Assembly (NCBI GenBank): GCA_031292485.1 | Contig: JARLHA010000015.1 | Span: 1 to 64,000, forward strand | Reading direction: 5' to 3' | DNA length: 64,000 nucleotides | Source of the DNA: Mucilaginibacter sp. | GTDB taxonomy: Bacteria > Bacteroidota > Bacteroidia > Sphingobacteriales > Sphingobacteriaceae | Shown: positions 43,467 to 53,576 of the stretch, piece by piece | Layout of the letters: each line of letters opens with the position of its first letter | Numbering within the stretch: the stretch's first letter is position 1 | Made by a program: the position numbers and the translations under genes | The notes under the pieces: model-generated | The model's database searches: none | Told to the model about the DNA's origin: nothing | The model's input: the letters and a program-made list of their open reading frames with translations, nothing else

Positions 43467-45896
43467 ATGCGAATTGCCTGGATTTCTGTATTGGTTGTTG
43501 TTCTTTCCTTAAAGGTATCTGCGCAAACCGCAATGCTTGCCGGAATCATTTCTGATGATAAGGGTAAGCATTTAACTTTTGTTTCGGTTTGGGCAGATAG
43601 TATCCACAAGGGCACTTTTACAAATGAAGAGGGTGTCTACAGACTGAATTTGGGTCCCGGTATTTATACTGTTGATTTTCGCTCACCTGGTTATATGCCT
43701 GTAGTGAAAATTATAAAAATTGAAGGAAGTCAGGTCAACCTTGACATTCAATTGCCGCGCGTGCCTGTCACCAATCTTCCCGCCGATAATGCAGATTCAA
43801 TTATCAGCAGGGTAATAGCGAGGCAAAATACTCCAGGCAGTCCTGCTGCCTATTCAGGTACGCTTTATACACGCGAATTGCAGCGGTTAAACGCAGTGCC
43901 CAAAAAACTGATAAAAAATGTGGTGGCTTACCAAATGCACATGGCCCCCGACAGAAAGGGTATTATTAACTTTTCGGAATCGCTGGCATCGTTTAAAATA
44001 CCTTCAAAAAATTACAACGGCTCGCAGATAACTGCGGGTATAATTACTAAAAATAGCCGGGATATTTTCAATTTCAATAAGGTGCCTGAGTTGCACATCG
44101 ACTTTTATCAAAATAACCTATACCTGAACCGATTTAATGAACATGCCTTCATTTCGCCATTATCAGCCCGGGCTGTAAAATACTATCGGTACAAATTAAT
44201 AGCGCGGTTTGCTGATCAAAGCCATTTGATCGACAAGATCAGCGTATCGCCTATTAAAAAAAATGAACATTTATTTAGCGGTACACTTTATATTGTTGAC
44301 AAGGAATGGCAGCTTTATGGCGTCGAGCTGCGCTTGTCGCTTGATGCCCATATTGACTTCATTGATTCTGTCAGTATTCATCAGCAATATATACCTGTTG
44401 CCGATGGTAACTGGCTTACCCAGGCAATGCAGTTTAATTATTATGGCAATTTTTTAGGTTTTAAATATTCGGGTTTATTTTTGCGCGTATACCAGGATAT
44501 TCATCCGGACACGCTAAATAATGAAACTTCGATGGCGAAGTTTTATTTTCCTGTTAAGGATTACCGTAAAGACAATAGATTCTGGGAACAAAACAGGCCG
44601 CTTATACTTACGCAGGGCGAAGAAAAGCTTTTTAATTCAGGTAAATCTGCCGCCGGTTTTCAAATGAATACCGCTTTAACAGACTCTCTGCAGCACGAAA
44701 ATAACCGTTTCAGGCTATTGCCTTATTTGCTTTGGGGGTATACCATTAGTAATTACAATAACAGTACATCCCTTGCTATTCCATCGCCCTTCAATACCTT
44801 CTTTTATAACACGGTTGAAGGCTGGGGCGCCGACTTCAAAATTAAGTATACACACGTTTACGAGAGGCAAAAAAATCTTTCTATTATACCTGATTTAAGG
44901 TATGGATTTTCAGATCACCAATTCAATGCCAATGTGTTCACCAATTACATATATAATTCCTTCCGAAAGGCTTCCGTTTATATGCGTGCCGGCACTGATT
45001 TTCTCGACCTCAATAATACCGGCTCATTAAGCCTGTTCTTAAATTCATTAAGCACGCTGTATTTTGGTAACAACTATCTCAAACTTTACCAGTCGAGATT
45101 TGTGATGGCCGGAACAAGCGGCGAAATTGCAAACGGCGTTTTATTGAACGGGGAGTTTGAATATGCCGACAGAAATTCGTTATTCAATACTACCACGCAT
45201 ACTTTCAATAAGGACAGTGTAGATATCACATCAAATAACCCCATTGATCCCAATTCAAAAACACCGTTGTTTCCGCGCTACCGTGCCCTTACCCTGCGTG
45301 GTTCGGTTACGTTTACATTTGATCAGCAATACGCAATAACACCCGAGGGCAAGTTTATCTTATCAGCTAAATATCCCATTTTGAGGTTGAATTACCGTAA
45401 AGGAATACCCGCATTTGGATCTGTTTTGAATTACGATATGGTTTCGGCCGACGTCTTCATGAACAATTTAAAAATGGGGATTTACGGTTATACTGCATTT
45501 TCAATTTCTGCCGGTAAATTTTTAAACACCCGGAATCTTTATTACCCGGATTATTATCATTTTCACGGCGGGCAAAGTTTTTTTTATGATGCTTCAACCA
45601 GTGGTTTTCATTTTTTGAATTACTATACCTATAGCACCGATAAGGCCTTTTTTGAGGCCCATGCTGAACATAACTTTACAGGGATATTATTAAGCAGGCT
45701 TCCATTAATCAAAAAACTTCACCTCGAGGAGATTATCGGTGGCTCTTATCTTGCCCAGGGGACTTTGCCTGCATATGAGGAAGTTTATGTGGGAGTAAAA
45801 CGAACCGTTATAAGGCTGGATTATGGCCTCGCCTTTGGCCGGTTTACTAAAGTTGTCCAGGGTTTCAGGCTTACTTATAATTTCCCCGGATTTTAA
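43467..45896 (+). CDS. DUF5686/carboxypeptidase-regulatory-like outer-membrane protein
   Basis: 809 residues. Signal peptide about 1-19, carboxypeptidase-regulatory-like domain about 22-95, then a long region with the A-D-S-I-I-S-R-V-I-A-R...Y-S-G-T-L-Y-T-R and F-S-E-S motifs of DUF5686 proteins, and a C-terminal beta-barrel ending in an aromatic residue (P-G-F). It is probably an outer-membrane barrel of unknown function. The stop codon ends 5 bases before the stop of the convergent membrane-protein gene. Confidence 0.85.
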   Translation: MRIAWISVLVVVLSLKVSAQTAMLAGIISDDKGKHLTFVSVWADSIHKGTFTNEEGVYRLNLGPGIYTVDFRSPGYMPVVKIIKIEGSQVNLDIQLPRVPVTNLPADNADSIISRVIARQNTPGSPAAYSGTLYTRELQRLNAVPKKLIKNVVAYQMHMAPDRKGIINFSESLASFKIPSKNYNGSQITAGIITKNSRDIFNFNKVPELHIDFYQNNLYLNRFNEHAFISPLSARAVKYYRYKLIARFADQSHLIDKISVSPIKKNEHLFSGTLYIVDKEWQLYGVELRLSLDAHIDFIDSVSIHQQYIPVADGNWLTQAMQFNYYGNFLGFKYSGLFLRVYQDIHPDTLNNETSMAKFYFPVKDYRKDNRFWEQNRPLILTQGEEKLFNSGKSAAGFQMNTALTDSLQHENNRFRLLPYLLWGYTISNYNNSTSLAIPSPFNTFFYNTVEGWGADFKIKYTHVYERQKNLSIIPDLRYGFSDHQFNANVFTNYIYNSFRKASVYMRAGTDFLDLNNTGSLSLFLNSLSTLYFGNNYLKLYQSRFVMAGTSGEIANGVLLNGEFEYADRNSLFNTTTHTFNKDSVDITSNNPIDPNSKTPLFPRYRALTLRGSVTFTFDQQYAITPEGKFILSAKYPILRLNYRKGIPAFGSVLNYDMVSADVFMNNLKMGIYGYTAFSISAGKFLNTRNLYYPDYYHFHGGQSFFYDASTSGFHFLNYYTYSTDKAFFEAHAEHNFTGILLSRLPLIKKLHLEEIIGGSYLAQGTLPAYEEVYVGVKRTVIRLDYGLAFGRFTKVVQGFRLTYNFPGF

Positions 45897-45901
45897 AAGG
45901 C

Positions 45902-46531
45902 TTAAAGGTTATTATTTATGTCGTTTATTACTGCCTTGCGCTTCCATATCCTGAAAGTCAGCATAAGCTTTTTCTTCTGAATCAACGAACGCCAGTCGAT
46001 AAATAAAACAGCGCTTATTAACAGGAGTCCAAGTGCCAGGCTTGTTATCGATTGCCAGGAGAATCCCCCCTTAAGAATGGATTCCATATTTTCTGAAGCA
46101 TATTTTCCTAAATGAACCGTAATAGCATCGCTTGTAAACTTACCCACAAAAAACACAGGGATAATATAAATACCTTTTATCCGGGCCATGCCGCTGGCCA
46201 AAAATAAAGGTGTGGTAGGCAGGGGGAGTAAAGTATAGGCAAGTATAGCCATCTGGCCCTTCCACCCGTTTTCCTTCATTTTTTCGCCCAAAAACTGAAC
46301 GTCCTCATTTTTTGATTTCTTAAATATTCTGCCGGCCAGCAACGGAATATACAAAGTCAGGACATACCTTCCCACTATTGAACCAATTACGCCGATGACG
46401 ATGACCCACCAGATATCCAGCCCAAATTCTATCTGCAGGAAAACCATAATGGTAAAAGCCGGCGGAAAGGGTATGGGTACCACGTCAAATAAGAATGATC
46501 CCAAGAAAACCAGCGTATATTGCCACCACAT
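45902..46531 (-). CDS. VTT/DedA-like membrane protein
   Basis: 209 residues with five to six hydrophobic segments. The P-P-A-F...G-S-I-V-G-R-Y opening, G-x-x-x-L-A-Y-T-L-L-P-L-P-T-T-P and G-x-x-x-I-P-V-F-F-V-G-K motifs resemble the VTT (DedA/SNARE-associated) fold of re-entrant loop transporters and lipid scramblases. It is shorter than E. coli DedA. The substrate is unknown. It is divergent from the redox operon at 46770. Confidence 0.75.
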   Translation of the reverse strand: MWWQYTLVFLGSFLFDVVPIPFPPAFTIMVFLQIEFGLDIWWVIVIGVIGSIVGRYVLTLYIPLLAGRIFKKSKNEDVQFLGEKMKENGWKGQMAILAYTLLPLPTTPLFLASGMARIKGIYIIPVFFVGKFTSDAITVHLGKYASENMESILKGGFSWQSITSLALGLLLISAVLFIDWRSLIQKKKLMLTFRIWKRKAVINDINNNL

Positions 46532-46700
46532 ATTTTTATTTATAAAAGGCTAAGATACTAAACCATATACGTTGGTAAATGATGCAGGTCATCCGGCTAA
46601 TTGAGTTAGATCACATAGTTGATCAATTTTGTCAGCCATCCGGGTGAAATGGCCTTCTTTTTACGTCCAATTTGAAAAGCCCATCCCCGTGCGTTGTTAA

Positions 46701-46714
46701 GTGACCAATGTCAC
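46701..46714. promoter_or_regulatory. Palindrome upstream of the redox operon
   Basis: GTGAC-CAAT-GTCAC, 56 bases before the ATG of the first redox gene. The symmetry and half-site resemble a Crp/Fnr-type operator (TGTGA-like half-site). A second symmetric octamer, TTGATCAA, occurs at 46619-46626. Confidence 0.4.
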
Positions 46715-46769
46715 TATTATACGTGACGTTATACACATAAAACGAATGTGCATTCCATAAATTTATATT

Positions 46770-48386
46770 ATGAATGATATTACTTACCCTCCTAATCTCA
46801 GGAGCCATGGTGAGGGTACTGGTCCGGTTAGAAAGCAACATCCTGTTTATACAGACCTGCTACCTCCATGTAATAAGATATGCCCCGCCGGCGAAAATAT
46901 CCAAGCCTGGTTGTCACTGGCCCAGAGCGGAAACTTTGAAGCCGCCTGGCAGGTATTAATGGCTGATAACCCCATGCCCGCTGTTTGCGGCAGGGTTTGT
47001 TACCACACCTGCGAAGAGCAATGCAACCGTGCCCATATCGACAGCACGGTGAGTATCCATGCGGTAGAGCGTTTTTTAGGCGATGAGGCCATTAAAAACA
47101 AATGGAAAATTGAAGGCATTGCTGCGGCGACGGGTAAACGTGTGCTGATTATAGGCGCCGGCCCCAGTGGCTTATCAGCTGCGTACCACCTGACGCGTTT
47201 GGGACATTATGCCGAAATCCGTGAAGCGGGCCCTATGGCCGGCGGCATGATGCACTTTGGCATCCCGGCATACCGGCTGCCCCGTAAAGAGCTGGAACAG
47301 GAAGTGGAGCGCATAAAGGAAATGGGTGTTTCCATGACTTTCAATCATAAAGTAACCGAAGTTTTAAGCGAAAAAGAAGAAGGAAATTTTGATGCAGTGT
47401 TTATCGCCATCGGTACACAGCTTTCAAAGAAAATTGATATACCCGGCCGGGATGCCGGCAAAATATTGGATGCTGTATCTTTCCTGAAACAGGTAGAAGA
47501 AGGCAACGCGCCGCAACTTGGCCGCCGGGTAGCCATATATGGCGGTGGCAATACCGCTATGGATGCAGCCCGCACAGCCAAAAGACTGGGGGTTCCGGAA
47601 GCCATGATCATTTACCGCCGGGACCGCGAAAATATGTCTGCCCATGATTTTGAAGCGCAGGAAGCGTTGGATGAAGGTGTTAAGATCAACTGGCTCCGGA
47701 CCATAAAGGAAATGGATGGGGAGACTTTCACCGTAGAGGTAATGAAGATTGTGGATGGTAAACCTGTACCTACCGGTGAATTTGAAACATTGGAAGCCGA
47801 TAACCTGATCCTTGCCTTAGGCCAGGACGCAGATACCGGCTTTTTACGTGATGTACCCGGAATAGAATTTAAGCCGGATGGTACAGTAATAGTTGGCCCG
47901 GATATGATGACGGGCAGCCGGGGCATTTTTGCCGGTGGCGATATGGTCCCGGGAGAGCGGAGTGTAACGATTGCAATAGGGCACGGTAAAAAAGCGGCCC
48001 GGTACATCAATGGTTTTTTAACCCGCGAACAATATGTGCCTGCGCCAAAGCACGAGGTGGTTAATTACGAACGTTTGCACCGCTGGTACACCACCCAGGC
48101 CCCGCAAAAGGAACAGGCAGAACTGCCGGCAGAACTGAGAGAAGGCAATTTTGATGAAGTAAAAGCGGGACTAACCCGGGAAGAAGCCCTCTTTGAAGCA
48201 CAAAGATGCATGTCCTGCGGAAATTGTTTTGAGTGTGATGGTTGTTTCGGCTCATGCCCTGAAGGAGCGATCATAAAGCTGGGCAAGGGCCAGCGCTACC
48301 AGTTTAATTATGATATATGCACGGGCTGTGCCACCTGTTACGAGCAATGCCCTTGTCATGCAATTGAGATGGCAGAAGGGTATTAG
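46770..48386 (+). CDS. GltD/NfnB-like NAD(P)H flavoprotein with C-terminal ferredoxin clusters
   Basis: 538 residues. The N-terminal Fer4_20 domain has eight cysteines (C34, C38, C73, C77, C81, C85 region). An FAD-binding Rossmann motif G-A-G-P-S-G-L-S lies at 129-136 and a second, NAD(P)-binding, G-G-G-N-T-A-M-D in the middle. The C-terminal 59 residues hold two further 4Fe-4S clusters (C-M-S-C-G-N-C...C-P and C-T-G-C-A-T-C...C-P), which plain GltD lacks. It should pass electrons between ferredoxin and NADP. It lies 29 bases before the pyruvate:ferredoxin oxidoreductase gene. Confidence 0.88.
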   Translation: MNDITYPPNLRSHGEGTGPVRKQHPVYTDLLPPCNKICPAGENIQAWLSLAQSGNFEAAWQVLMADNPMPAVCGRVCYHTCEEQCNRAHIDSTVSIHAVERFLGDEAIKNKWKIEGIAAATGKRVLIIGAGPSGLSAAYHLTRLGHYAEIREAGPMAGGMMHFGIPAYRLPRKELEQEVERIKEMGVSMTFNHKVTEVLSEKEEGNFDAVFIAIGTQLSKKIDIPGRDAGKILDAVSFLKQVEEGNAPQLGRRVAIYGGGNTAMDAARTAKRLGVPEAMIIYRRDRENMSAHDFEAQEALDEGVKINWLRTIKEMDGETFTVEVMKIVDGKPVPTGEFETLEADNLILALGQDADTGFLRDVPGIEFKPDGTVIVGPDMMTGSRGIFAGGDMVPGERSVTIAIGHGKKAARYINGFLTREQYVPAPKHEVVNYERLHRWYTTQAPQKEQAELPAELREGNFDEVKAGLTREEALFEAQRCMSCGNCFECDGCFGSCPEGAIIKLGKGQRYQFNYDICTGCATCYEQCPCHAIEMAEGY

Positions 48387-48415
48387 TATCCCAAACCTTT
48401 TAAAACGAAATAAAG

Positions 48416-51400
48416 ATGTCAGATAACCAACCTGTTGTAAAAACCCTTGACGGCAATGAAGCAGTTGCCCATATAGCCTACAGGGTGAATGAAGTTTGTG
48501 CTATTTACCCCATCACCCCTGCGTCAACCATGGCGGAATTTGCCGATGAATGGAGTTCGGGTGGCGTTAAAAATATTTGGGGTAATGTACCCGAAGTAAT
48601 TGAAATGCAAAGCGAAGGCGGCGCGGCTGGTGTGGTACATGGTGCGCTGCAAACCGGGGCGCTTACTACCACCTTTACTGCTTCGCAGGGATTATTGCTG
48701 ATGCTGCCCAATATGTATAAAATAGCCGGAGAGCTTACCTCAACTGTTTTCCATGTGGCGGCCAGGTCGCTTGCCGCGCAGGCACTTTCTATTTTTGGCG
48801 ATCATGCTGATGTGATGGCTGCCCGGACAACTGGCTTTGCCATGCTTGGGTCAGCCTCCGTACAGGAAGCGCATGATATGGCTTTGATCAGCCAGGCGGC
48901 TACTTTAAAATCGAGGATTCCGTTCATCCATTTTTTTGACGGTTTCCGTACTTCGCACGAGATCAATAAAATCAGCATGATCCCCGATAGCCAGATCATC
49001 GAAATGATTGACGACGACCTGGTATTTGCGCACAGGGTGCGTAGCCTCAACCCCGATCACCCTTTTATCAGGGGAACAGCTCAAAACCCGGACGTGTATT
49101 TCCAGGGGCGCGAAACCGTAAACCCCTATTATTCGGCAACTCCCGGTATAGTTCAGGATGAGATGGATAAATTCGGCAAACTAACCGGCCGTCATTATAA
49201 AACCTTTGATTACTTTGGCGATCCGGATGCTGAAGGGATCATCATCGTAATGGGATCAGGCGCTGAAACGGTTATCGAAACCGTGAAAAGGTTGCAGGCC
49301 GAGGGGGAAAAGATAGGGATGATTCAGATCAGGCTGTTCCGTCCCTTTGCTTTGGAGCATTTGCTTAAAGCGCTCCCCATTTCAACAGAAAAAATAGCCG
49401 TACTTGACCGTAATAAAGAACCCGGGGCCGGTGGCGAACCCTTATACCAGGATATTGTCACCGGCTTATATAATGCGTTCAGCAATGGGCTTATCTCAAA
49501 AATGCCGAAGATTGTTGGCGGCAGGTATGGCTTATCCTCCAAAGAGTTTACGCCGGCAATGGTAAAGGCGATATTTGACGAACTGAAATTCAATTCGCCC
49601 AAAAATGGATTCACCATCGGCATCAACGACGATGTTACCCATACCAGCCTCAGTTATGATGCCAATTTCAGCATAGAACCTGCTGACAGGGTTTGCGCTT
49701 TGTTCTTTGGCCTTGGGGCCGATGGTACTGTTGGCGCCAATAAAAACAGTATAAAAATTATCGGCGAGGAAACCGACCTGAATGCCCAGGGATATTTTGT
49801 TTACGATTCCCGTAAATCTGGCGCACAAACTGTTTCGCACCTGCGCTTTGGGAAGGACCCTATTCGGGCGCCGTATTTAATTGAATGTGCCGATTTTATC
49901 GCCTGCCATAAATTTAATTTTGTAGGCAAAACCGATATGCTGCAGCGTGCCAAAGAAGGTGCTGTTTTCTTGCTCAACAGTCCGCACGATAAGGACGCGG
50001 TTTGGGATAGCTTGCCCCAAAATATGCAGGAGCAGATCATCCAAAAGAAAATTAAATTCTATGTAATTGATGCCAACGCGGTAGCCGATGCCTCGGGCCT
50101 TGGCCAGCGCATCAATACGGTGATGCAAACCTGTTTTTTTGCACTTTCGGGTGTGTTGCCTTTTGATGAAGCGATCACCCAAATCAAAAAAGCAATTAAA
50201 AAATCATATAAATCAAAAGGTGAAGCTGTTATAAAGAAAAACTTTAAAGTAGTTGACGATAGCCTCGAGAATTTATTCGAAGTAAAAGTTCCGGATCATG
50301 TTACCAGCACGATAGCCATTGAGGCCATTGTTCCGGCAGAAGCGCCTGATTTTGTGCAAAAGGTAACCTCGGTTCTTTTGGCAGGTCATGGTGATTCGTT
50401 GCCGGTGAGTATGATGCCGGTTGACGGCACCTACCCGAGCGGCACGACCAAATGGGAGAAAAGAAATATTTCGGATGAAGTTGCAGTTTGGGAACCGGAG
50501 GCCTGTATCCAATGCGGCAATTGCAGTTTTGTTTGTCCGCATGGCGTTATCCGCTCCAAATTTTACCATAAGGATTACATCGAAACCGCTCCGGCCGCGT
50601 TTCAATCGGCCCCGATCAATGCGCGCGGTTTCCCTGAAACGCGTTATACCTTACAGGTTTATTTTGAGGATTGTACCGGCTGCAATTTATGCGCCCAGGT
50701 TTGCCCGGTTATCATTCCGGGGACAAAAGATGAAAAAGCCATTAACCTCAGGGTAAAACCTGATGCAATATCTGAAAGAGAAAATATTAGATTTTTTGAA
50801 GAACTGCCCGTAAATGACAGGGCCGCCGTTGATTTTTCTTCGGTGCGGGGCTCGCAATTCCTCGAACCGCTGTTTGAATTCTCGGGCGCTTGCGCTGGTT
50901 GCGGCGAAACCCCGTATATCAAATTGATCACCCAGTTATTTGGCGACCGCCTTTTAGTAGCCAACGCTACTGGCTGTTCATCTATCTACGGAGGCAACCT
51001 GCCAACTACACCGTGGACAGTTAATAAAGATAATAAAGGGCCGGCCTGGTCGAATTCTCTTTTTGAAGATAATGCCGAGTTTGGCCTGGGGATGCGGATC
51101 TCAACCGATAAACAACTGACAGTGGCAAAAATGTTAGTAGAGGAAATGAAACCATTTATCGGGGTTGAACTGGCAGATGCCATATTACATGCGCCACAAC
51201 AGCTGGAATCGGAGATCAAGCAGCAGCGTAAAAGAGTAGATGCATTAAAGGCAAGATTAACGGCTTTGAACAACCCGCTTGCCCGAAAACTGTTGTCTGT
51301 TGCAGATCAACTGGTCCGCAGGACGGTGTGGCTGATCGGCGGGGATGGCTGGGCCTATGATATTGGCTCATCTGGTTTGGATCACGTCCTATCAACCGGG

Positions 51401-51988
51401 CGTAACGTAAACGTTTTAGTGCTTGATACTGAAGTGTATTCCAACACCGGCGGGCAAATGTCCAAAGCAACACCTACCGCCGCAACTGCCAAATTTGCGT
51501 CTTCAGGTAAAAAGGTTGGAAAGAAAGACCTTGCCCTGCAGGCGATATCTTACGGCAATGTTTATGTGGCGCAGGTGGCTATGGGTGCAAACCCGCAGCA
51601 AACTTTGCTGGCCATGCGGGAAGCAGAAGCTTACAACGGGCCATCGCTGATATTGGCTTACAGCCATTGCATTGCCCATGGCATCAATATGGAAAAAGGC
51701 CTCGATCAGCAAAAACTGGCTGCCGACAGCGGTTACTGGCCGTTGATCAGGTATAATCCTGCACTGCGCGAAGCAGGGAAAAATCCTTTTGTTTTGGATT
51801 CTCCACGCCCAACGGTTGCATTTAAAGATTATGCTTTGAATGAATTGCGGTATACAGCGCTCAAGGCTTCACATCCTGAAGAAGCAGAACATTTGCTGGG
51901 GATCGCACAGGAACAGGTAAACCTGCGCTGGAAGACTTATGAAGACATGGCGAGCTGGAAGGCCGAAGCATTTATGCCTGTAGGTTAA
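48416..51988 (+). CDS. nifJ: Pyruvate:ferredoxin (flavodoxin) oxidoreductase
   Basis: 1190 residues, the usual single-chain homodimer length. It oxidises pyruvate to acetyl-CoA and CO2 and reduces ferredoxin or flavodoxin. Domains in order: pyrimidine-binding domain with Y-P-I-T-P-A-S near residue 31, domain II, the gamma domain, two 4Fe-4S clusters in C-I-Q-C-G-N-C-S-F-V-C-P and C-T-G-C-N-L-C-A-Q-V-C-P at about 700-765, and the TPP domain with G-D-G-W-A-Y-D-I-G and N-T-G-G-Q-M-S. The C-A-G-C-G-E-T pair of the third cluster is present. It is not a marker of strict anaerobes in this phylum. Confidence 0.96.
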   Translation: MSDNQPVVKTLDGNEAVAHIAYRVNEVCAIYPITPASTMAEFADEWSSGGVKNIWGNVPEVIEMQSEGGAAGVVHGALQTGALTTTFTASQGLLLMLPNMYKIAGELTSTVFHVAARSLAAQALSIFGDHADVMAARTTGFAMLGSASVQEAHDMALISQAATLKSRIPFIHFFDGFRTSHEINKISMIPDSQIIEMIDDDLVFAHRVRSLNPDHPFIRGTAQNPDVYFQGRETVNPYYSATPGIVQDEMDKFGKLTGRHYKTFDYFGDPDAEGIIIVMGSGAETVIETVKRLQAEGEKIGMIQIRLFRPFALEHLLKALPISTEKIAVLDRNKEPGAGGEPLYQDIVTGLYNAFSNGLISKMPKIVGGRYGLSSKEFTPAMVKAIFDELKFNSPKNGFTIGINDDVTHTSLSYDANFSIEPADRVCALFFGLGADGTVGANKNSIKIIGEETDLNAQGYFVYDSRKSGAQTVSHLRFGKDPIRAPYLIECADFIACHKFNFVGKTDMLQRAKEGAVFLLNSPHDKDAVWDSLPQNMQEQIIQKKIKFYVIDANAVADASGLGQRINTVMQTCFFALSGVLPFDEAITQIKKAIKKSYKSKGEAVIKKNFKVVDDSLENLFEVKVPDHVTSTIAIEAIVPAEAPDFVQKVTSVLLAGHGDSLPVSMMPVDGTYPSGTTKWEKRNISDEVAVWEPEACIQCGNCSFVCPHGVIRSKFYHKDYIETAPAAFQSAPINARGFPETRYTLQVYFEDCTGCNLCAQVCPVIIPGTKDEKAINLRVKPDAISERENIRFFEELPVNDRAAVDFSSVRGSQFLEPLFEFSGACAGCGETPYIKLITQLFGDRLLVANATGCSSIYGGNLPTTPWTVNKDNKGPAWSNSLFEDNAEFGLGMRISTDKQLTVAKMLVEEMKPFIGVELADAILHAPQQLESEIKQQRKRVDALKARLTALNNPLARKLLSVADQLVRRTVWLIGGDGWAYDIGSSGLDHVLSTGRNVNVLVLDTEVYSNTGGQMSKATPTAATAKFASSGKKVGKKDLALQAISYGNVYVAQVAMGANPQQTLLAMREAEAYNGPSLILAYSHCIAHGINMEKGLDQQKLAADSGYWPLIRYNPALREAGKNPFVLDSPRPTVAFKDYALNELRYTALKASHPEEAEHLLGIAQEQVNLRWKTYEDMASWKAEAFMPVG

Positions 51989-52127
51989 GGCGTTGAAATG
52001 AAAAAATTAATGTAACAAAAACAATATTTTGGTAAAAAGGCGTGTGACAAATCTGGTAAATTGCTAAGTTTACATATTGCTGATCTATCAGGATTTTCAC
52101 CATTATAAGCCTAACTTTTTAAATTTT

Positions 52128-53279
52128 ATGGTAATAGGAATATTAAAGGAACCATCCTTTGAAACGAGGGTTTCACTGCTGGCCGTTGAGGCTGCCGCTT
52201 TAATAAAAAGCGGCCACACAATTTGGGTTGAACAGGGGGCCGGGTTAAAGTCGTTTTGTTTGGATGATGATTACAAAACAACCGGAGCCGAAATAAAATC
52301 AAGAGCCGATATTTTTGACGGAGCGGATATGGTATTGGGGATCCATTATAAAGATGTGCCTGAATCAGTAAAAAACAAAACATTCATCGGCTTTTATCAG
52401 CCAATTTACCATCCCGAGCTGGTAGACGAATGGCTTCAGCAAAATAATACCGTATTTAGTTTGGATATGCTGCCGCGTACCACCAGGGCGCAAAGTATGG
52501 ATGTATTAAGTTCACAATCAAATATAGCCGGCTACAAAGCGGCTGTATTGGCCGCATCCTTATATCCCCGCTATTTCCCGATGATGATGACCGCCGCCGG
52601 GAGTATCCCCCCTGTAAAAGTATTGATTTTGGGTGCAGGCGTTGCCGGCTTACAGGCCGTTGCCACCTGCCGCAGGTTAGGCGCTGTAGTTGAGGTGTTT
52701 GATACCCGCCCTGCCGCTAAAGAAGAAGTTTTAAGCCTTGGTGCAAAATTTGTGGAAGTTGAAGGCGCGGCCGATGCCTCCAAAGCAGGGGGCTATGCAG
52801 TTACGCAGACGGAAGACTTTCAGCAAAGGCAAAAACAAAAAATTGCCGACAGTATAAAAAAAGCTGACGTCGTAATTACCACCGCACAGATCTTCGGTAA
52901 AAAGGCGCCTGTTTTGATTACGGCAGAAATGATTGAAAACATGAAGACGGGTTCGGTTATCATCGACCTTGCCGCTGCAACGGGAGGTAATACGGAACTT
53001 ACAAAAGATAACGAAACAGTTGTTCATCATAACGTAAGTATCATCGGTAACTCAAACCTTGCGGCCACCATGCCTTCGGATGCCAGCAGGGCCTACGGCC
53101 GCAACATGCTGAACTTTCTGAAGCTGCTCATCAGCAAGGAAGGCAGCATCAATCTCAACCTCGAAGACGATATCATCAACAGTACTTGTATCACCAACGA
53201 TGGAAAAGTTATTTCCAAAATCATAAACGCAAATCAAATTCATGGAAACGTTACTCAGCTTCATACACAACAATCTTGA
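52128..53279 (+). CDS. pntAA: NAD(P) transhydrogenase subunit alpha, part 1
   Basis: 383 residues from the ATG at 52128; 17 further in-frame codons upstream do not match the family. N-terminal alanine-dehydrogenase/PNT fold (G-I-L-K-E-P-S-F-E-T-R-V) and NAD-binding G-A-G-V-A-G-L-Q-A near residue 181. This soluble, NAD(H)-binding subunit works with PntAB and PntB to drive hydride transfer between NADH and NADP by proton flow. The 3' end overlaps pntAB by 38 bases. Confidence 0.95.
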   Translation: MVIGILKEPSFETRVSLLAVEAAALIKSGHTIWVEQGAGLKSFCLDDDYKTTGAEIKSRADIFDGADMVLGIHYKDVPESVKNKTFIGFYQPIYHPELVDEWLQQNNTVFSLDMLPRTTRAQSMDVLSSQSNIAGYKAAVLAASLYPRYFPMMMTAAGSIPPVKVLILGAGVAGLQAVATCRRLGAVVEVFDTRPAAKEEVLSLGAKFVEVEGAADASKAGGYAVTQTEDFQQRQKQKIADSIKKADVVITTAQIFGKKAPVLITAEMIENMKTGSVIIDLAAATGGNTELTKDNETVVHHNVSIIGNSNLAATMPSDASRAYGRNMLNFLKLLISKEGSINLNLEDDIINSTCITNDGKVISKIINANQIHGNVTQLHTQQS

Positions 53280-53571
53280 ACAATTTTACATCGTCATCCT
53301 CTCTATCTTTTTGGGGATAGAAGTTATTTCAAGGGTTCCTTCGGTACTGCATACCCCCCTGATGAGCGGCGCGAACGCGATTCACGGCGTGATCATTATC
53401 GGCGCCATTATCGTTATGGGAGAAGCATCTACCGACAACTACCTGGCCTTAACATTGGGCTTTTTAGCAGTCATCGTTGGTACGCTGAATGTTGTTGGTG
53501 GCTTTGTGGTTACCGACAGGATGCTCGAGATGTTTAAAACTGGAAAAGGGAATTCAAAAAAACAAGGCTAA
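53242..53571 (+). CDS. pntAB: NAD(P) transhydrogenase subunit alpha, part 2
   Basis: 109 residues with three membrane helices. The E-V-I-S-R-V-P-S-V-L-H-T-P-L-M-S-G-x-N-A-I-H-G segment is the conserved first helix pair of the proton channel part. It overlaps pntAA and precedes pntB by 5 bases. This split three-gene arrangement is common in bacteria outside the enterobacteria. Confidence 0.95.
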   Translation: METLLSFIHNNLEQFYIVILSIFLGIEVISRVPSVLHTPLMSGANAIHGVIIIGAIIVMGEASTDNYLALTLGFLAVIVGTLNVVGGFVVTDRMLEMFKTGKGNSKKQG

Positions 53572-53576
53572 TTCAT

